A DNA stretch of 47,257 nucleotides from Candidatus Binatia bacterium (GTDB lineage: Bacteria; Desulfobacterota; Binatia; HRBIN30): assembly GCA_036382395.1 (NCBI GenBank), contig DASVHW010000238.1:1-47257 (forward strand), in the 5' to 3' direction. Shown here in pieces: positions 8,567 to 16,960 of this stretch. Below the pieces are notes generated by a model that was not told the origin of the DNA, did no database searches, and saw only the letters and a list, made by a program, of their open reading frames with translations. The stretch's first letter is position 1, and the number at the start of each line of letters is the position of its first letter. A program made the position numbers and the translations under genes.

Positions 8567-9558
8567 GAGGTTCTCGGCGCCGCTTCGCTTGATGCTGCCC
8601 GCAGTGATGCGAAGGTGCTCCGCAGACCTTCCTGCACGCTGACGGCCGGCCGCCAACCGAGCAGGTGCTCCGCGCGTGAGCAGTCGTAGTGGGCGCATCG
8701 GGTCGCGCGCCGAATCTGATGATAGGTCACCGGCGAACGCCGCCGGGCAAGCCGCAAGGCGCGTTCGAGCCCCCACGCCGCAGCCGCAATCATCCCGACC
8801 GGCAAGAACATCGGGCGCCAGCTCTCGCCGCACGCGTCGCGATACAGCGCCGCATACTCTGCCTGCGGCACATTCGCATCAACGATGGTGAAGGCCTGTC
8901 CCACCGTGCCGTCGGCGGTAGCTGCCAGCGACACTGCGTCAGCCGCATTGTCGATGTAGGTCATCGGCAACGTGTACGCCGGGGTCGCCAGGATCAACTT
9001 GAACTGCTTCACACTGAAGCTCTGTCGGGCCAGCGGTGGACGTTTTCCGGGTCCATACAGCAACCCCGGCCGCAGCACCACCACCGGGGCACCACGGCGG
9101 GCGGCATCGAGCGCCACGCGGTCGGCAGCCAGTTTCGAGCGGCTGTAATGCCCCCGCGACTCGCCCTCGCTCTCGTAGGCGCTGTCTTCGGTAATGGTCA
9201 CGCCGTCATACGGCACGGCGTAGACACCCAGGGAACTGATATGTACGATGCGGCGCACGCCGGCCGACTGTGCAGCCCGGATAACCCGCCGTGTGCCGCG
9301 GACATTCACTTCCGCAAACTCTTCCCATTTTCCCGTTGTCTCCACCCGGGCGGCGCAGTGGACAACCAAGTCCATGCCCCGAACCGCGCCCTCGACCGCT
9401 GCGTCGTCGCAGATATCTCCCGGGTAGATATCCACATCGGCGTCATCGAGCCCGCGGCCGGCACGCACCAAGGCGCGGACTTCGACACCGTCGCTACGCA
9501 AGCGCCGCACTACGCTGCGGCCCAGGAAGCCGCTCGCACCCGTCACCAGTGCCTTCAT
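8563..9558 (-). CDS. NAD-dependent epimerase/dehydratase (extended SDR)
   Basis: A 331-residue extended short-chain dehydrogenase. The NAD loop is GASGFLG near residue 7, VVHCAARV and HISSLGVY follow, and the catalytic pair is YSRSK. It would reduce, epimerise or dehydrate a nucleotide sugar. The start ATG shares one base with the stop of the Gfo/Idh/MocA gene (TGATG), and its own stop overlaps the methyltransferase start. Sequence similarity in the C-terminal substrate domain is too low to name the sugar. Confidence 0.85.
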   Translation of the reverse strand: MKALVTGASGFLGRSVVRRLRSDGVEVRALVRAGRGLDDADVDIYPGDICDDAAVEGAVRGMDLVVHCAARVETTGKWEEFAEVNVRGTRRVIRAAQSAGVRRIVHISSLGVYAVPYDGVTITEDSAYESEGESRGHYSRSKLAADRVALDAARRGAPVVVLRPGLLYGPGKRPPLARQSFSVKQFKLILATPAYTLPMTYIDNAADAVSLAATADGTVGQAFTIVDANVPQAEYAALYRDACGESWRPMFLPVGMIAAAAWGLERALRLARRRSPVTYHQIRRATRCAHYDCSRAEHLLGWRPAVSVQEGLRSTFASLRAASSEAAPRTS

Positions 9559-10637
9559 CAGTTCACAGCCTGGAGCAGCTGCGGACCGACGTGGAGCCCA
9601 GCGCGGTCCCAGATCTCTTCCAGCAGCCAAACGCCTTGCCGCCCTTGTTCCGCAGTTACCGGCGGAGGCTGTCCGTTCGCCAGGGCTTCATACAAAGCGC
9701 GGAAGTGCCCCCCCATGCCTGGGTAATATCGCTGGCGACCGCGCAGGAACTCGATGCCGTTGACAATGGTTGCGCGCAGCAACTGCGCCGCTTCGTCGAG
9801 GTTCGGCAGCACCTTCCCTACGATCTTGGGAACCTGGCGCTCCTGGCGCAGGATCAGGGTCATGTTATTGAGGTTCACCTCCGCAGTCATGGCCGAGCCG
9901 TACAGGATCAGACGGCTCAGCAACGGGCGTGTCTCCAGTGAAAGCGTCAAGCTCCCCAGTGCACACTCACCGTCGACAATCGCGCGCAGTTCACGCAGCT
10001 GCCCGCGCGCATCGGTGCGCGCCGACACCTGCACGTTGTCGATCGCACCGACCAGTCCCGCGAGCAGGTAGCTGGCATGCGGAGCCACGTCGTACGCGAT
10101 TCCCCCAGGCAAAGATGCCTTCCACCGGCCGTGTTCGTCCGCCGGAAGTTCCGCCTCCCCGGAAGCAACGCCCTGAAACACCTCGACGCCCACTAGCGAT
10201 CCCAAGCGGCCCGAGGCCAAGAGTGAGCGGGCTTGCACGACGACGGGATCAAACCAGCGGTTATGATCGACGCTGAGGTACTTGCCGGCTTGTCGCGCCG
10301 CCGCGATCATCGTATCGGCCTCCGCGGCGGACAGCGCCATGGGCTTTTCAACCAGCACGTGGACGCCCGCCGCGAGCAATTGGATGGCCAGGCTGGCGTG
10401 CGTGGCGGGCGGCGTGATCACATGCACCACATCAGGCTGCGCCGCACTCAGCAGTTCATCGATATCGGCGTAGGTCGGCACCTGCCAGCGTGCCGTCAGC
10501 TGCTCGCGGCTGTCGCGACTGAGGTCGCACGCTCCTGCCAGTTCAACCTGCGGGATCTGGCGGAGGTAGCCGCAGTGGACATGAGCGATCCGCCCGCAAC
10601 CGAGCAGTGCAACCCGGATACGCGTGGCAGCGGTCAT
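9558..10637 (-). CDS. Gfo/Idh/MocA-family oxidoreductase
   Basis: A 359-residue NAD(P)-dependent sugar oxidoreductase. The N-terminal Rossmann domain has ALLGCGRIAHVH and an acidic strand end GACDLS. The signature EKPMALS is in place, and the following VDHNRWFDPVV supplies the family's histidine/asparagine face. The C-terminal domain is the usual open sheet. Such enzymes oxidise or reduce nucleotide sugars, for example the 3-position before transamination. An aminotransferase (13,375-14,571) in the neighbouring operon would fit as the next step, but this link is inferred. Confidence 0.85.
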   Translation of the reverse strand: MTAATRIRVALLGCGRIAHVHCGYLRQIPQVELAGACDLSRDSREQLTARWQVPTYADIDELLSAAQPDVVHVITPPATHASLAIQLLAAGVHVLVEKPMALSAAEADTMIAAARQAGKYLSVDHNRWFDPVVVQARSLLASGRLGSLVGVEVFQGVASGEAELPADEHGRWKASLPGGIAYDVAPHASYLLAGLVGAIDNVQVSARTDARGQLRELRAIVDGECALGSLTLSLETRPLLSRLILYGSAMTAEVNLNNMTLILRQERQVPKIVGKVLPNLDEAAQLLRATIVNGIEFLRGRQRYYPGMGGHFRALYEALANGQPPPVTAEQGRQGVWLLEEIWDRAGLHVGPQLLQAVN

Positions 10638-10661
10638 AGAGGGGAACGGCAGTCGAGAGAC

Positions 10662-11669
10662 TCAGGCGTGAGCGCGTTGCCGGCTGTTGCGCTGCAGCGA
10701 CTTCACGTTGTGATAGACTTCGTCGGCATAGTTTCGGACTTCTCCTGTCTGCAGAACCGTACGCACTTCCCGAATGGCATCGTCGATGTTGCGTCCCGGA
10801 ACAAATCCCAGCTTTTCACGGATCCGGTCGAAGGCCACCCGATAACTACGGCGATCCTCGATGTGATCGAAGTACTCGATAACGGTTCCCGGGATCTGCT
10901 CTGCAACCTTGTCGGCGACTTGGCCGACCGTGAAATTCAAGCTCTCCGCCCCAACGTTGAAAATCTCATCCGCCACTACCGCGGAAGGCGATTCGACGGC
11001 CAGGAGAAACGCCTCGGCCGCGTCTTGCACATGAATGTGCGGCCGCCACTGGCTGGCCCCCACGACGCGGACGCGACCTTCGACACTGGCCCGTGCCGTA
11101 ATCGTATTGACCATGAGATCGAACCGCATACGACGCGACAGCCCGCAGACCGTCGACAAGCGCAGGATGACAATCTCCACCGGACCCCGTTCCTGCAAAA
11201 GCACCTCTTCCGACATGATCCGGGTCCGTGCGTACAACGAGACAGGATTGAGGTGCGAACCCTCATGCAGCAGGTCATTGCCATTGGCGCCGTACACGCT
11301 GCACGAGGAGGCAAACACCAGGCGCTGCACTCCCGCCTCGCGGCAGCTTTCCAGCAGACACCGCGTGGACTCGAAATTTGTGGTCAAGGCCTCCCGCGGA
11401 TCGAGATCGCAAGCGGCATCACCGACGAGGGCGGCCAATGCCACCACGGCCCGTACCCCGTTCACCGCCTGCACGACATCCCGGATATTGCAGATGTCCC
11501 CGTAGCGCAGCTCGACGTTCGGATCACCTCGCAGTTCCGCCACGCCGTGTTCACCATAGAGAAACTTGTCAAGGACACGGACGTGGTATCCGCGCTGCAA
11601 CAGTTTGCGCACGAGGTGAGAGCCGATGTATCCGGCTCCCCCAGTAACCAGAACGACGTTGTCCCGCAT
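10662..11669 (-). CDS. Extended SDR nucleotide-sugar epimerase/dehydratase with YxxxR
   Basis: A 335-residue extended SDR and the first gene of the modification operon. GGAGYIGSH binds NAD, RYGDICN gives the acidic adenine contact, and FASSCSVYG holds the catalytic serine. The catalytic motif reads YARTR: the lysine of YxxxK is replaced by arginine (codon CGG). The start ATG 11669 has a clear ribosome site (GGAGGA, 5 bases away). The substrate is not evident; UDP-galactose-epimerase-like and dTDP-sugar dehydratase-like enzymes share these motifs. The arginine may alter or weaken catalysis unless the subfamily uses it routinely. Confidence 0.85.
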   Translation of the reverse strand: MRDNVVLVTGGAGYIGSHLVRKLLQRGYHVRVLDKFLYGEHGVAELRGDPNVELRYGDICNIRDVVQAVNGVRAVVALAALVGDAACDLDPREALTTNFESTRCLLESCREAGVQRLVFASSCSVYGANGNDLLHEGSHLNPVSLYARTRIMSEEVLLQERGPVEIVILRLSTVCGLSRRMRFDLMVNTITARASVEGRVRVVGASQWRPHIHVQDAAEAFLLAVESPSAVVADEIFNVGAESLNFTVGQVADKVAEQIPGTVIEYFDHIEDRRSYRVAFDRIREKLGFVPGRNIDDAIREVRTVLQTGEVRNYADEVYHNVKSLQRNSRQRAHA

Positions 11670-11741
11670 TATTCCTCCCTTTCACCTCTGCTGTTCCGCT
11701 GGCCGCTCCCTGAGTCACAGACCGGCCGTTCCCCTTAGGCT

Positions 11742-11759
11742 CTGCAGGTAGCCCTGCAG
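11742..11759. promoter_or_regulatory. 7-bp inverted repeat upstream of the modification operon
   Basis: CTGCAGG and CCTGCAG face each other across 4 bases, 73 bases before the first gene of operon A and after the terminator of operon B. It could be an operator or a leader hairpin. I see no convincing sigma-70 or sigma-54 promoter in the 11,670-11,835 gap. Confidence 0.35.
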
Positions 11760-11835
11760 CACCCGTATGGACGGGGCCTCAACCGCGGAAGACACCCACA
11801 ACAACACTTACAACCAATCTAAAACATAAGACAAG

Positions 11836-11878
11836 AAAAAAAGCACCAGGCGAGGGGGAAAAGCCGTCCCCGGCCTGG
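11836..11878 (-). terminator. Rho-independent terminator of the main polysaccharide operon
   Basis: Directly after the TAA of the sugar-transferase gene the minus strand can fold CCAGGC-x-GGGG against CCCC-xxx-GCCTGG. Three bases later there is an uninterrupted run of seven T (11842-11836). This is a textbook intrinsic terminator and marks the end of operon B. Genes from 11,669 onward must therefore have their own promoter or depend on read-through. Confidence 0.9.
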
Positions 11879-11879
11879 A

Positions 11880-13391
11880 TTACGCCAACCGGACGGTCGG
11901 TTGGCGCTCCGGCGATCCCGGGCGCTCGTTTGTGGAGCCACCCGCGTGCAACAACTCGCTCAGGGCCGGCAGCATACGGTAAGCGACACCCGCAGCGGTG
12001 CAAATGTCAGCCACCTCGCCAGCCGTGGCCGCCGTGACATCCGAGAGGCACACGAACACAAAACCAACCTTGTTTACGGATAGGGCCAGGGGCAGTTCGG
12101 CGGTGCCGCCAAGGACCTTAATACCGTGGATTCGGGAACCCCAGCAATCCCGGGACTCATCGATGAATCCGATCGGCTGATAACGAGAGGACGGGTCTTC
12201 GACGAGCGCCCGGCTCATCTGTTCCCCTCCGCGGCCAGCACCGACAATGATCGCCTTTGCCCGCATATGCTTGCGTCTGCGCGGGTGCCGGCGGGCCCAC
12301 ACCCGTAGGATGTAGCGCGAACTGAACAGCATGAGCAGCAGCAACACCCCGTTGATGGCAAACACCGAGCGAGGATGCGATTGGGATCCGACGAAATAGG
12401 TCACACCCGCAGCCGCGATTGAGCCGACGGTCACGGCCTTGAACAGGGCAACCAGGTCCCACAACCCGAAGTAAGAAGCGATGCCCTGATAGGCGCCAAA
12501 ATAGACCAGCAGCGGTGGCTGGAGAATCGCGACCAGTGTTACCGTCTGATAGGCCCAGTCGGCTTCCGGCCACTGCCAGTCGTAACGCATCAGGAGCGCC
12601 AGGGCGTAGGCGCTGACCACCAGCACCAGATCAACGCCCATCAAGGCGATCCGCCGACGCCGACGCCACAGATACTTGGCCTTGAAGGCACCGCGCGCCG
12701 TCGCCCAGACACCGTGCACGAGCAGGCCCATGTCGCTCCAGAAGGTCGCGCCTTCGACATACTCGATATCGCGCTGCAACTTCGGTGGCAGGATGTGCTC
12801 GATGTAATAGGTTTCCGTATCCTTGAGGCCTTCCGGATAATCTTCGACCTCATCGCGTCCCTGGATCTGACTTGGGCCCACGAGGCCCGGCCGTACCAGC
12901 AGGACTCGTCGCTGTGCCGGCGAGTAAAACTTCACGAAGTGTGGATCCTCTGGCCGGGGCCCAATCAGGCTCATGTCCCCGCGCAACACGTTGAACAGTT
13001 GCGGCAACTCGTCGATCTTGGACCAGCGCAGCAACCGCCCGAGGCGCGTGATGCGTGGATCGCGTTTCACGGTCAGCCGCGATCCCATCAGGTAGGCCCC
13101 CTGCACCATCGTCCGGAACTTGAAAATGTCGAACGCTTTGCCGTCCCGGCCCACACGCTTCTGGCGAAAGAACACCGGTCCGGGCGAGTCCAACTTGATC
13201 AGCAGTGCAACTAGCCCGATCACTGGCAGCAGGCCGATGACACCGAGCAGGGCCAAGGCAAAGTCCACTGCGTGTTTGGCCATCACGCCGCCGCTCGTCA
13301 TGGCGCGGTCGACTGCGGCGACCGGGCCATCCGGATCGCGCTCGCACTCTGCGTCAACGGATCGTTCCGCGAGTTCAGCGTCTGTTTGCAT
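11880..13391 (-). CDS. Initiating sugar-phosphate transferase fused to FlaA1-like N-terminal half (permuted order)
   Basis: A 503-residue membrane protein. Residues 37-235 are a bacterial sugar transferase (PGT) domain: membrane helix FALALLGVIGLLPVIGLVALL, PVFFRQKRVG, FKFRTM, then KIDELPQLFNV and the RGDMSLIGPRP signature. Residues 247-365 add four membrane helices, and residues 378-480 a nucleotide-binding domain (IIVGAGRGGEQM...IGFIDE). WbaP-type enzymes place the helices and nucleotide-binding domain first and the catalytic domain last; here the order is reversed, and no dehydratase domain follows. It should load the first sugar phosphate onto undecaprenyl phosphate. It overlaps the aminotransferase by 17 bases and has a ribosome site GGAG 8 bases before ATG 13391. 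Confidence 0.88.
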   Translation of the reverse strand: MQTDAELAERSVDAECERDPDGPVAAVDRAMTSGGVMAKHAVDFALALLGVIGLLPVIGLVALLIKLDSPGPVFFRQKRVGRDGKAFDIFKFRTMVQGAYLMGSRLTVKRDPRITRLGRLLRWSKIDELPQLFNVLRGDMSLIGPRPEDPHFVKFYSPAQRRVLLVRPGLVGPSQIQGRDEVEDYPEGLKDTETYYIEHILPPKLQRDIEYVEGATFWSDMGLLVHGVWATARGAFKAKYLWRRRRRIALMGVDLVLVVSAYALALLMRYDWQWPEADWAYQTVTLVAILQPPLLVYFGAYQGIASYFGLWDLVALFKAVTVGSIAAAGVTYFVGSQSHPRSVFAINGVLLLLMLFSSRYILRVWARRHPRRRKHMRAKAIIVGAGRGGEQMSRALVEDPSSRYQPIGFIDESRDCWGSRIHGIKVLGGTAELPLALSVNKVGFVFVCLSDVTAATAGEVADICTAAGVAYRMLPALSELLHAGGSTNERPGSPERQPTVRLA

Positions 13392-14571
13392 CGAGGATTC
13401 TCCGCAGCGTTGCTGCTACGTAGCGCACTTCTTCATCCGACATCAAGGTAAACAGGGGGAGGGAGAGAATCGTCTCGGCGGCGGCGCTGGCGACGGGAAA
13501 GTCCGCGGGCCGGTAGCCGAAGGCGTTGCTGTAGTAGGAATGTAGGTGGAGCGGAATGAAATGGACCCCCGTCGCGACACCGGCGGCCTTCAACTCCTCG
13601 ATGACGGCATCGCGGTGCAGGCGCAGCCGGTCCGGCTGCATCCGAACCACGTACAAATGCCAGGCGTGATCGACCTCTGCCCGGGCCGTCGGCAGCTGCA
13701 GTTGCGGCAGATCGGCCAGCAGTTCCGTATACAAGGCGGCGATCTGCTGTCTGCGCCGGGACAACGCCGGCAGCCGCCGCAGCTGCACCAGCCCCATGGC
13801 GGCGGCCATGTCCGTCATGTTGTACTTGAAACCGGGGTACGACACATCGTAACGCCATGACCCTTCGCTGCTGTAGCGCCGCCAGGCGTTACGGCTCATG
13901 CCGTGCAGCCGCCGGGTTTGCAGGCGCTCCGCTAATTCCCCGTCGGACATCGTCAGCATGCCGCCTTCACCGGTCGTCATGTTTTTCGTCGCATAGAAAC
14001 TAAAGGCGGTGACATCTCCGATCGTCCCGATCGACTTCCCACGGTAGCTCGCGGGAAGCGCATGTGCGGCGTCTTCCACCACGGTCAGACGGTGCTGCCG
14101 GGCGATGCCCAGCAGCTCATCCATGGCAGCAGGATGCCCGGCGAAGTGAACCGGCACGATGGCACGCGTGCGGGAGGTGATCTTGCGGGCGACGTCGGCG
14201 GGGTCCAAGTTCAGCGTGTCCGGCGTGACATCGACCAGCTGCGGGCGTCCGCCCGCGTGCACGATGGTGGCGCCGGTAGCGGTAAAGGTGAGGGTGCTCG
14301 TGATCACCTCGTCGCCGGGCTTGAGATCGAGGGCATCCAACGCCAAGTGCAGCGCCGCGGTGCACGAATTCACGGCGACAGCATGCGGGGCGCCGATGGC
14401 TTGGGCGAATGCACGTTCGAATTCCTGCGTCCGCGGCCCGATGGTCAGCCACCCGGAGCGTAGCGTCTCAACTACCGCGGCGATTTCTTCGTCACCGATG
14501 TCGGGGCGGTAGAACGGTACGTCTCGATGTTCTTCGCCCTTCCCGGCAGATTGACTGGCCTTGGCGCCCAT
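13375..14571 (-). CDS. DegT/DnrJ/EryC1/StrS sugar aminotransferase
   Basis: A 398-residue PLP enzyme. VNSCTAALHLAL binds the PLP phosphate, VVEDAAHALPAS carries the aspartate that pairs with the pyridine ring, and K196 in FYATKNMTTGEGG forms the Schiff base. The family transfers an amino group, usually from glutamate, to a keto nucleotide sugar, giving amino sugars such as UDP-4-amino-4,6-dideoxy-hexoses. Position next to the initiating transferase suggests that the first sugar is an amino sugar. It starts 5 bases after the preceding glycosyltransferase stop, so it is almost certainly cotranscribed. Confidence 0.9.
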   Translation of the reverse strand: MGAKASQSAGKGEEHRDVPFYRPDIGDEEIAAVVETLRSGWLTIGPRTQEFERAFAQAIGAPHAVAVNSCTAALHLALDALDLKPGDEVITSTLTFTATGATIVHAGGRPQLVDVTPDTLNLDPADVARKITSRTRAIVPVHFAGHPAAMDELLGIARQHRLTVVEDAAHALPASYRGKSIGTIGDVTAFSFYATKNMTTGEGGMLTMSDGELAERLQTRRLHGMSRNAWRRYSSEGSWRYDVSYPGFKYNMTDMAAAMGLVQLRRLPALSRRRQQIAALYTELLADLPQLQLPTARAEVDHAWHLYVVRMQPDRLRLHRDAVIEELKAAGVATGVHFIPLHLHSYYSNAFGYRPADFPVASAAAETILSLPLFTLMSDEEVRYVAATLRRILDANRR

Positions 14572-14576
14572 CGCGG

Positions 14577-16061
14577 TTACCCTTCTTTTGCGGCGGTGTC
14601 GGTTATCGGAAACATTTCCGGATGGTCCTTGCCGACCCGACTTGCAGTCGCCATCTCAGGGACAGCCGACGTTGAGCCCGTCCGCTGAAGCGTCTGTCCG
14701 ACGGGCTGAAGCGCGGCAGCAAGCATCGGCCGCTGTCCGTCCTCCTCGGGTGGCGTAAGCAGCAACTCCGCAAGCAGCCGCACGTTCTTGCCGCTATCGA
14801 AATCACGCTCGATACGCTGCCGCGCCGCGTGGCCGCAGCGCAGGCGATCTTCAGGCCGGTTTGCAAGGTTTTCCAGCGCCAACGCGAACCCCTCCACCTG
14901 ATTCGGCGGTACCAGGTAGCCGCTCACGCCATCCTCCACCAGTTCTTCAACTCCCGGGATGTGCGAAACGACTACGGGCAGGCCTGCAGCCATCGCCTCC
15001 ACGATCACGTTGGCAATGACATCGCGGCGTCCAGATTTTCCGGCCAGCTCGCTCGCCAACACAAACACGTCGGCTTTGCGGTAGAGTTCCGCCACCTCGG
15101 CGTGCGGTCGAGATCCGAGCAAATGAACGGTCCCGGTCAAACCTCGGTCCCTAATTTGTTGCTGCAACTGCTGCCGCCGCGGTCCCTCGCCAACGATAAA
15201 GCACTCTAGCGCCACACCGCGGCGGCGCAATGTCGCGCACGCCTCAACCAGAACGTGCATACCTTTGTAGCGTTCCAGCTGGCCGCACGATACGATGCGC
15301 AGCGGCTCTCCGGCATTCGGCTGACGCCACGCGGGGACAAAGCGGTTGACGTCAACGCCGTGGTAGTTGACAACAACTTTGCCGTCGGCACCGGCTCCTG
15401 CCAACCGTCGCAGGAAAGCCGCATTGGTCCTTGCGCAGGTAACGACGAAGCGGGCTGAACCAATTTTGGCGGGGAGCATTCGCTGGACCATATAAATGTC
15501 ATAGGCGTGCGCACTGATACTGAACGGCAGGCCTGAAATGAGTTGTACAATGTAGGCTACGGTCGCAGGGTAACTCGCCCAGTGGACATGCAGATGCGTG
15601 ATCCCCTCGGCGCTGAGCTCCTCAGCCAGGTAAGCCGCGCTGGGCACGAGAAACCACGATTTGAGTAAGTACAAGAGCGGTTGACTGTTGAACCAACCAC
15701 GCAGCCCCTCGTGCCATGAGACTGTCGCCTTCGCCCACCCGGCATTGTGCCGGATATCATCTCCGGTCCTCCATGCATTCCAAACTTGCGCATAAAGAGA
15801 AAGGTAGCGGCGCACACCTGTCCGCAGCAGGCGCCAGTTCGCCTTTCGGACCGGCGACGACCACACTGGCGGCAAGTATGTCACCTCGCTCATGATCGCG
15901 CCGCCCTCGGGCTGCTGGAGCCGACCCGCGCGGCGCAGTGAATAAATCTTCGGGCGCACGCCGTGCCGCCGTAGTCCCATCACTTCCCACAGGACAAATG
16001 TTTGATGGAACACGGGAAAGACCGGAAACAGGTACGCCAGCTTGGCCGTTGCTTGTCTCAC
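14577..16061 (-). CDS. Glycosyltransferase family 4
   Basis: A 494-residue GT-B glycosyltransferase. The N-terminal acceptor domain starts KLAYLFPVFPVFHQTFVLWEV. The donor domain has ISCGQLERYKGMHVLVEAC-like strands (here IVSCGQLERYKG) and the EX7E region EAMAAGLPVVVSHIPGVEE preceded by DVIANVIVEA. It starts with GTG at 16061, overlapping the upstream stop as GTGA. The C-terminal tail beyond about residue 425 is extra and low-complexity. It probably adds one residue of the repeat unit. Donor sugar not predictable. Confidence 0.9.
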   Translation of the reverse strand: MRQATAKLAYLFPVFPVFHQTFVLWEVMGLRRHGVRPKIYSLRRAGRLQQPEGGAIMSEVTYLPPVWSSPVRKANWRLLRTGVRRYLSLYAQVWNAWRTGDDIRHNAGWAKATVSWHEGLRGWFNSQPLLYLLKSWFLVPSAAYLAEELSAEGITHLHVHWASYPATVAYIVQLISGLPFSISAHAYDIYMVQRMLPAKIGSARFVVTCARTNAAFLRRLAGAGADGKVVVNYHGVDVNRFVPAWRQPNAGEPLRIVSCGQLERYKGMHVLVEACATLRRRGVALECFIVGEGPRRQQLQQQIRDRGLTGTVHLLGSRPHAEVAELYRKADVFVLASELAGKSGRRDVIANVIVEAMAAGLPVVVSHIPGVEELVEDGVSGYLVPPNQVEGFALALENLANRPEDRLRCGHAARQRIERDFDSGKNVRLLAELLLTPPEEDGQRPMLAAALQPVGQTLQRTGSTSAVPEMATASRVGKDHPEMFPITDTAAKEG

Positions 16062-16960
16062 AGACCACCCTCTTCCGCAAAGCGCAAAAGCCCAGCCGCC
16101 TTCCTCCAGAACACCGCCCCGGGCCCGTGCCGATCCGTCCAGTTGCGAACCGCCCTACGCACCGCCGCCGGGCGCAGCACCGCTCGGACGAGCGGATGAA
16201 AGACGACGCGCTGGCGAATGGGGCGCGGGCGGAATCCCATGGCGAACTTGAATTGGTCCAACGGCCCCACGGGCTCAAGCGACTCCAAACCGAAAGTAAT
16301 CTCGCGAACCCGCCGCCGCCCGAGCATTTCCTGCGTAACGTGAAACAGCAGTGCATTGTTCGGGTACGCACCAAGCCGATCGGTGCACGAGCGGGCAAGC
16401 AGAAACTCGACACTGTCCTCGAAGGTCACGGTGACCAGGAACGCCGCCAGTTCGCCGCCACACCACGCCCCCCAACCTTCGAATCCAGGAGTGGCGGCGG
16501 CGGCCTTCCAGTAGCACTGCCAGCTCTCACCCGTGAGTCCCCCGTCCCGGCCTTGACGCGCCAAGGTATCCTGATGGGCCCGCCAGCCGGCGGTTGCGAT
16601 CACGGGAAAGTCGACCGGAGCCACCTCGCAACGCTTGAGGCCACGCCGGACCTTGCTCCGCACGTTGGCGCTGAGCGTCTCCAAGCCGTAATCGGCATTG
16701 TCGCAGACGATCTGGTAACTCGGTTTGCCGGTGCTCTCCAAAGGGGCTGCGAAGCGCACCCCGACGCACGGCAGCTGGCGAAACAGCTGCCGCAGTTCAT
16801 CGGTCGACGGATCATATAGTCGGTGCGGCGGCGCGCTCAACAGAAAGAACCGGCTCGTGTTGAACCAATAGCTCGACCGCGTGCGCACAACCCGGTGTCC
16901 GAGGGCGCGCAGAAAATCCGCGTAGCCGGCCGCGTCCATCTCCGTGTTACGCGCGTTCAC
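16058..16960 (-). CDS. FemAB/GNAT-like acyl- or aminoacyltransferase
   Basis: About 300 residues with the layout of the BioF2-like/FemAB group: a first GNAT-like half (RSSYWFNTSRF...LRQLFRQLP), the basic SKVRRGLKRCEV helix, and a second half with WGAWCGGELAAFLVTVTF...GAYPNNALLFHVTQEML followed by ITFGLESLEP. Related proteins occur in exosortase-A polysaccharide clusters, where their role is unproven. The start is the GTG at 16960 (GTGA overlap with the ligase stop, GGAGGA upstream) or ATG 16939; the open frame further upstream runs inside the ligase gene. It may attach an acyl or amino-acid group to an amino sugar. Confidence 0.7.
   Translation of the reverse strand: MNARNTEMDAAGYADFLRALGHRVVRTRSSYWFNTSRFFLLSAPPHRLYDPSTDELRQLFRQLPCVGVRFAAPLESTGKPSYQIVCDNADYGLETLSANVRSKVRRGLKRCEVAPVDFPVIATAGWRAHQDTLARQGRDGGLTGESWQCYWKAAAATPGFEGWGAWCGGELAAFLVTVTFEDSVEFLLARSCTDRLGAYPNNALLFHVTQEMLGRRRVREITFGLESLEPVGPLDQFKFAMGFRPRPIRQRVVFHPLVRAVLRPAAVRRAVRNWTDRHGPGAVFWRKAAGLLRFAEEGGL

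Noticed and set aside
8567-8833. N-terminal extension of the methyltransferase
   Set aside because: It lies inside the upstream dehydrogenase gene, and the ATGA overlap start at 8566 is typical for this operon.
9559-9630. N-terminal extension of the epimerase before MKALVTGASG
   Set aside because: The NAD-binding strand must be at the N-terminus. The extension overlaps the oxidoreductase gene.
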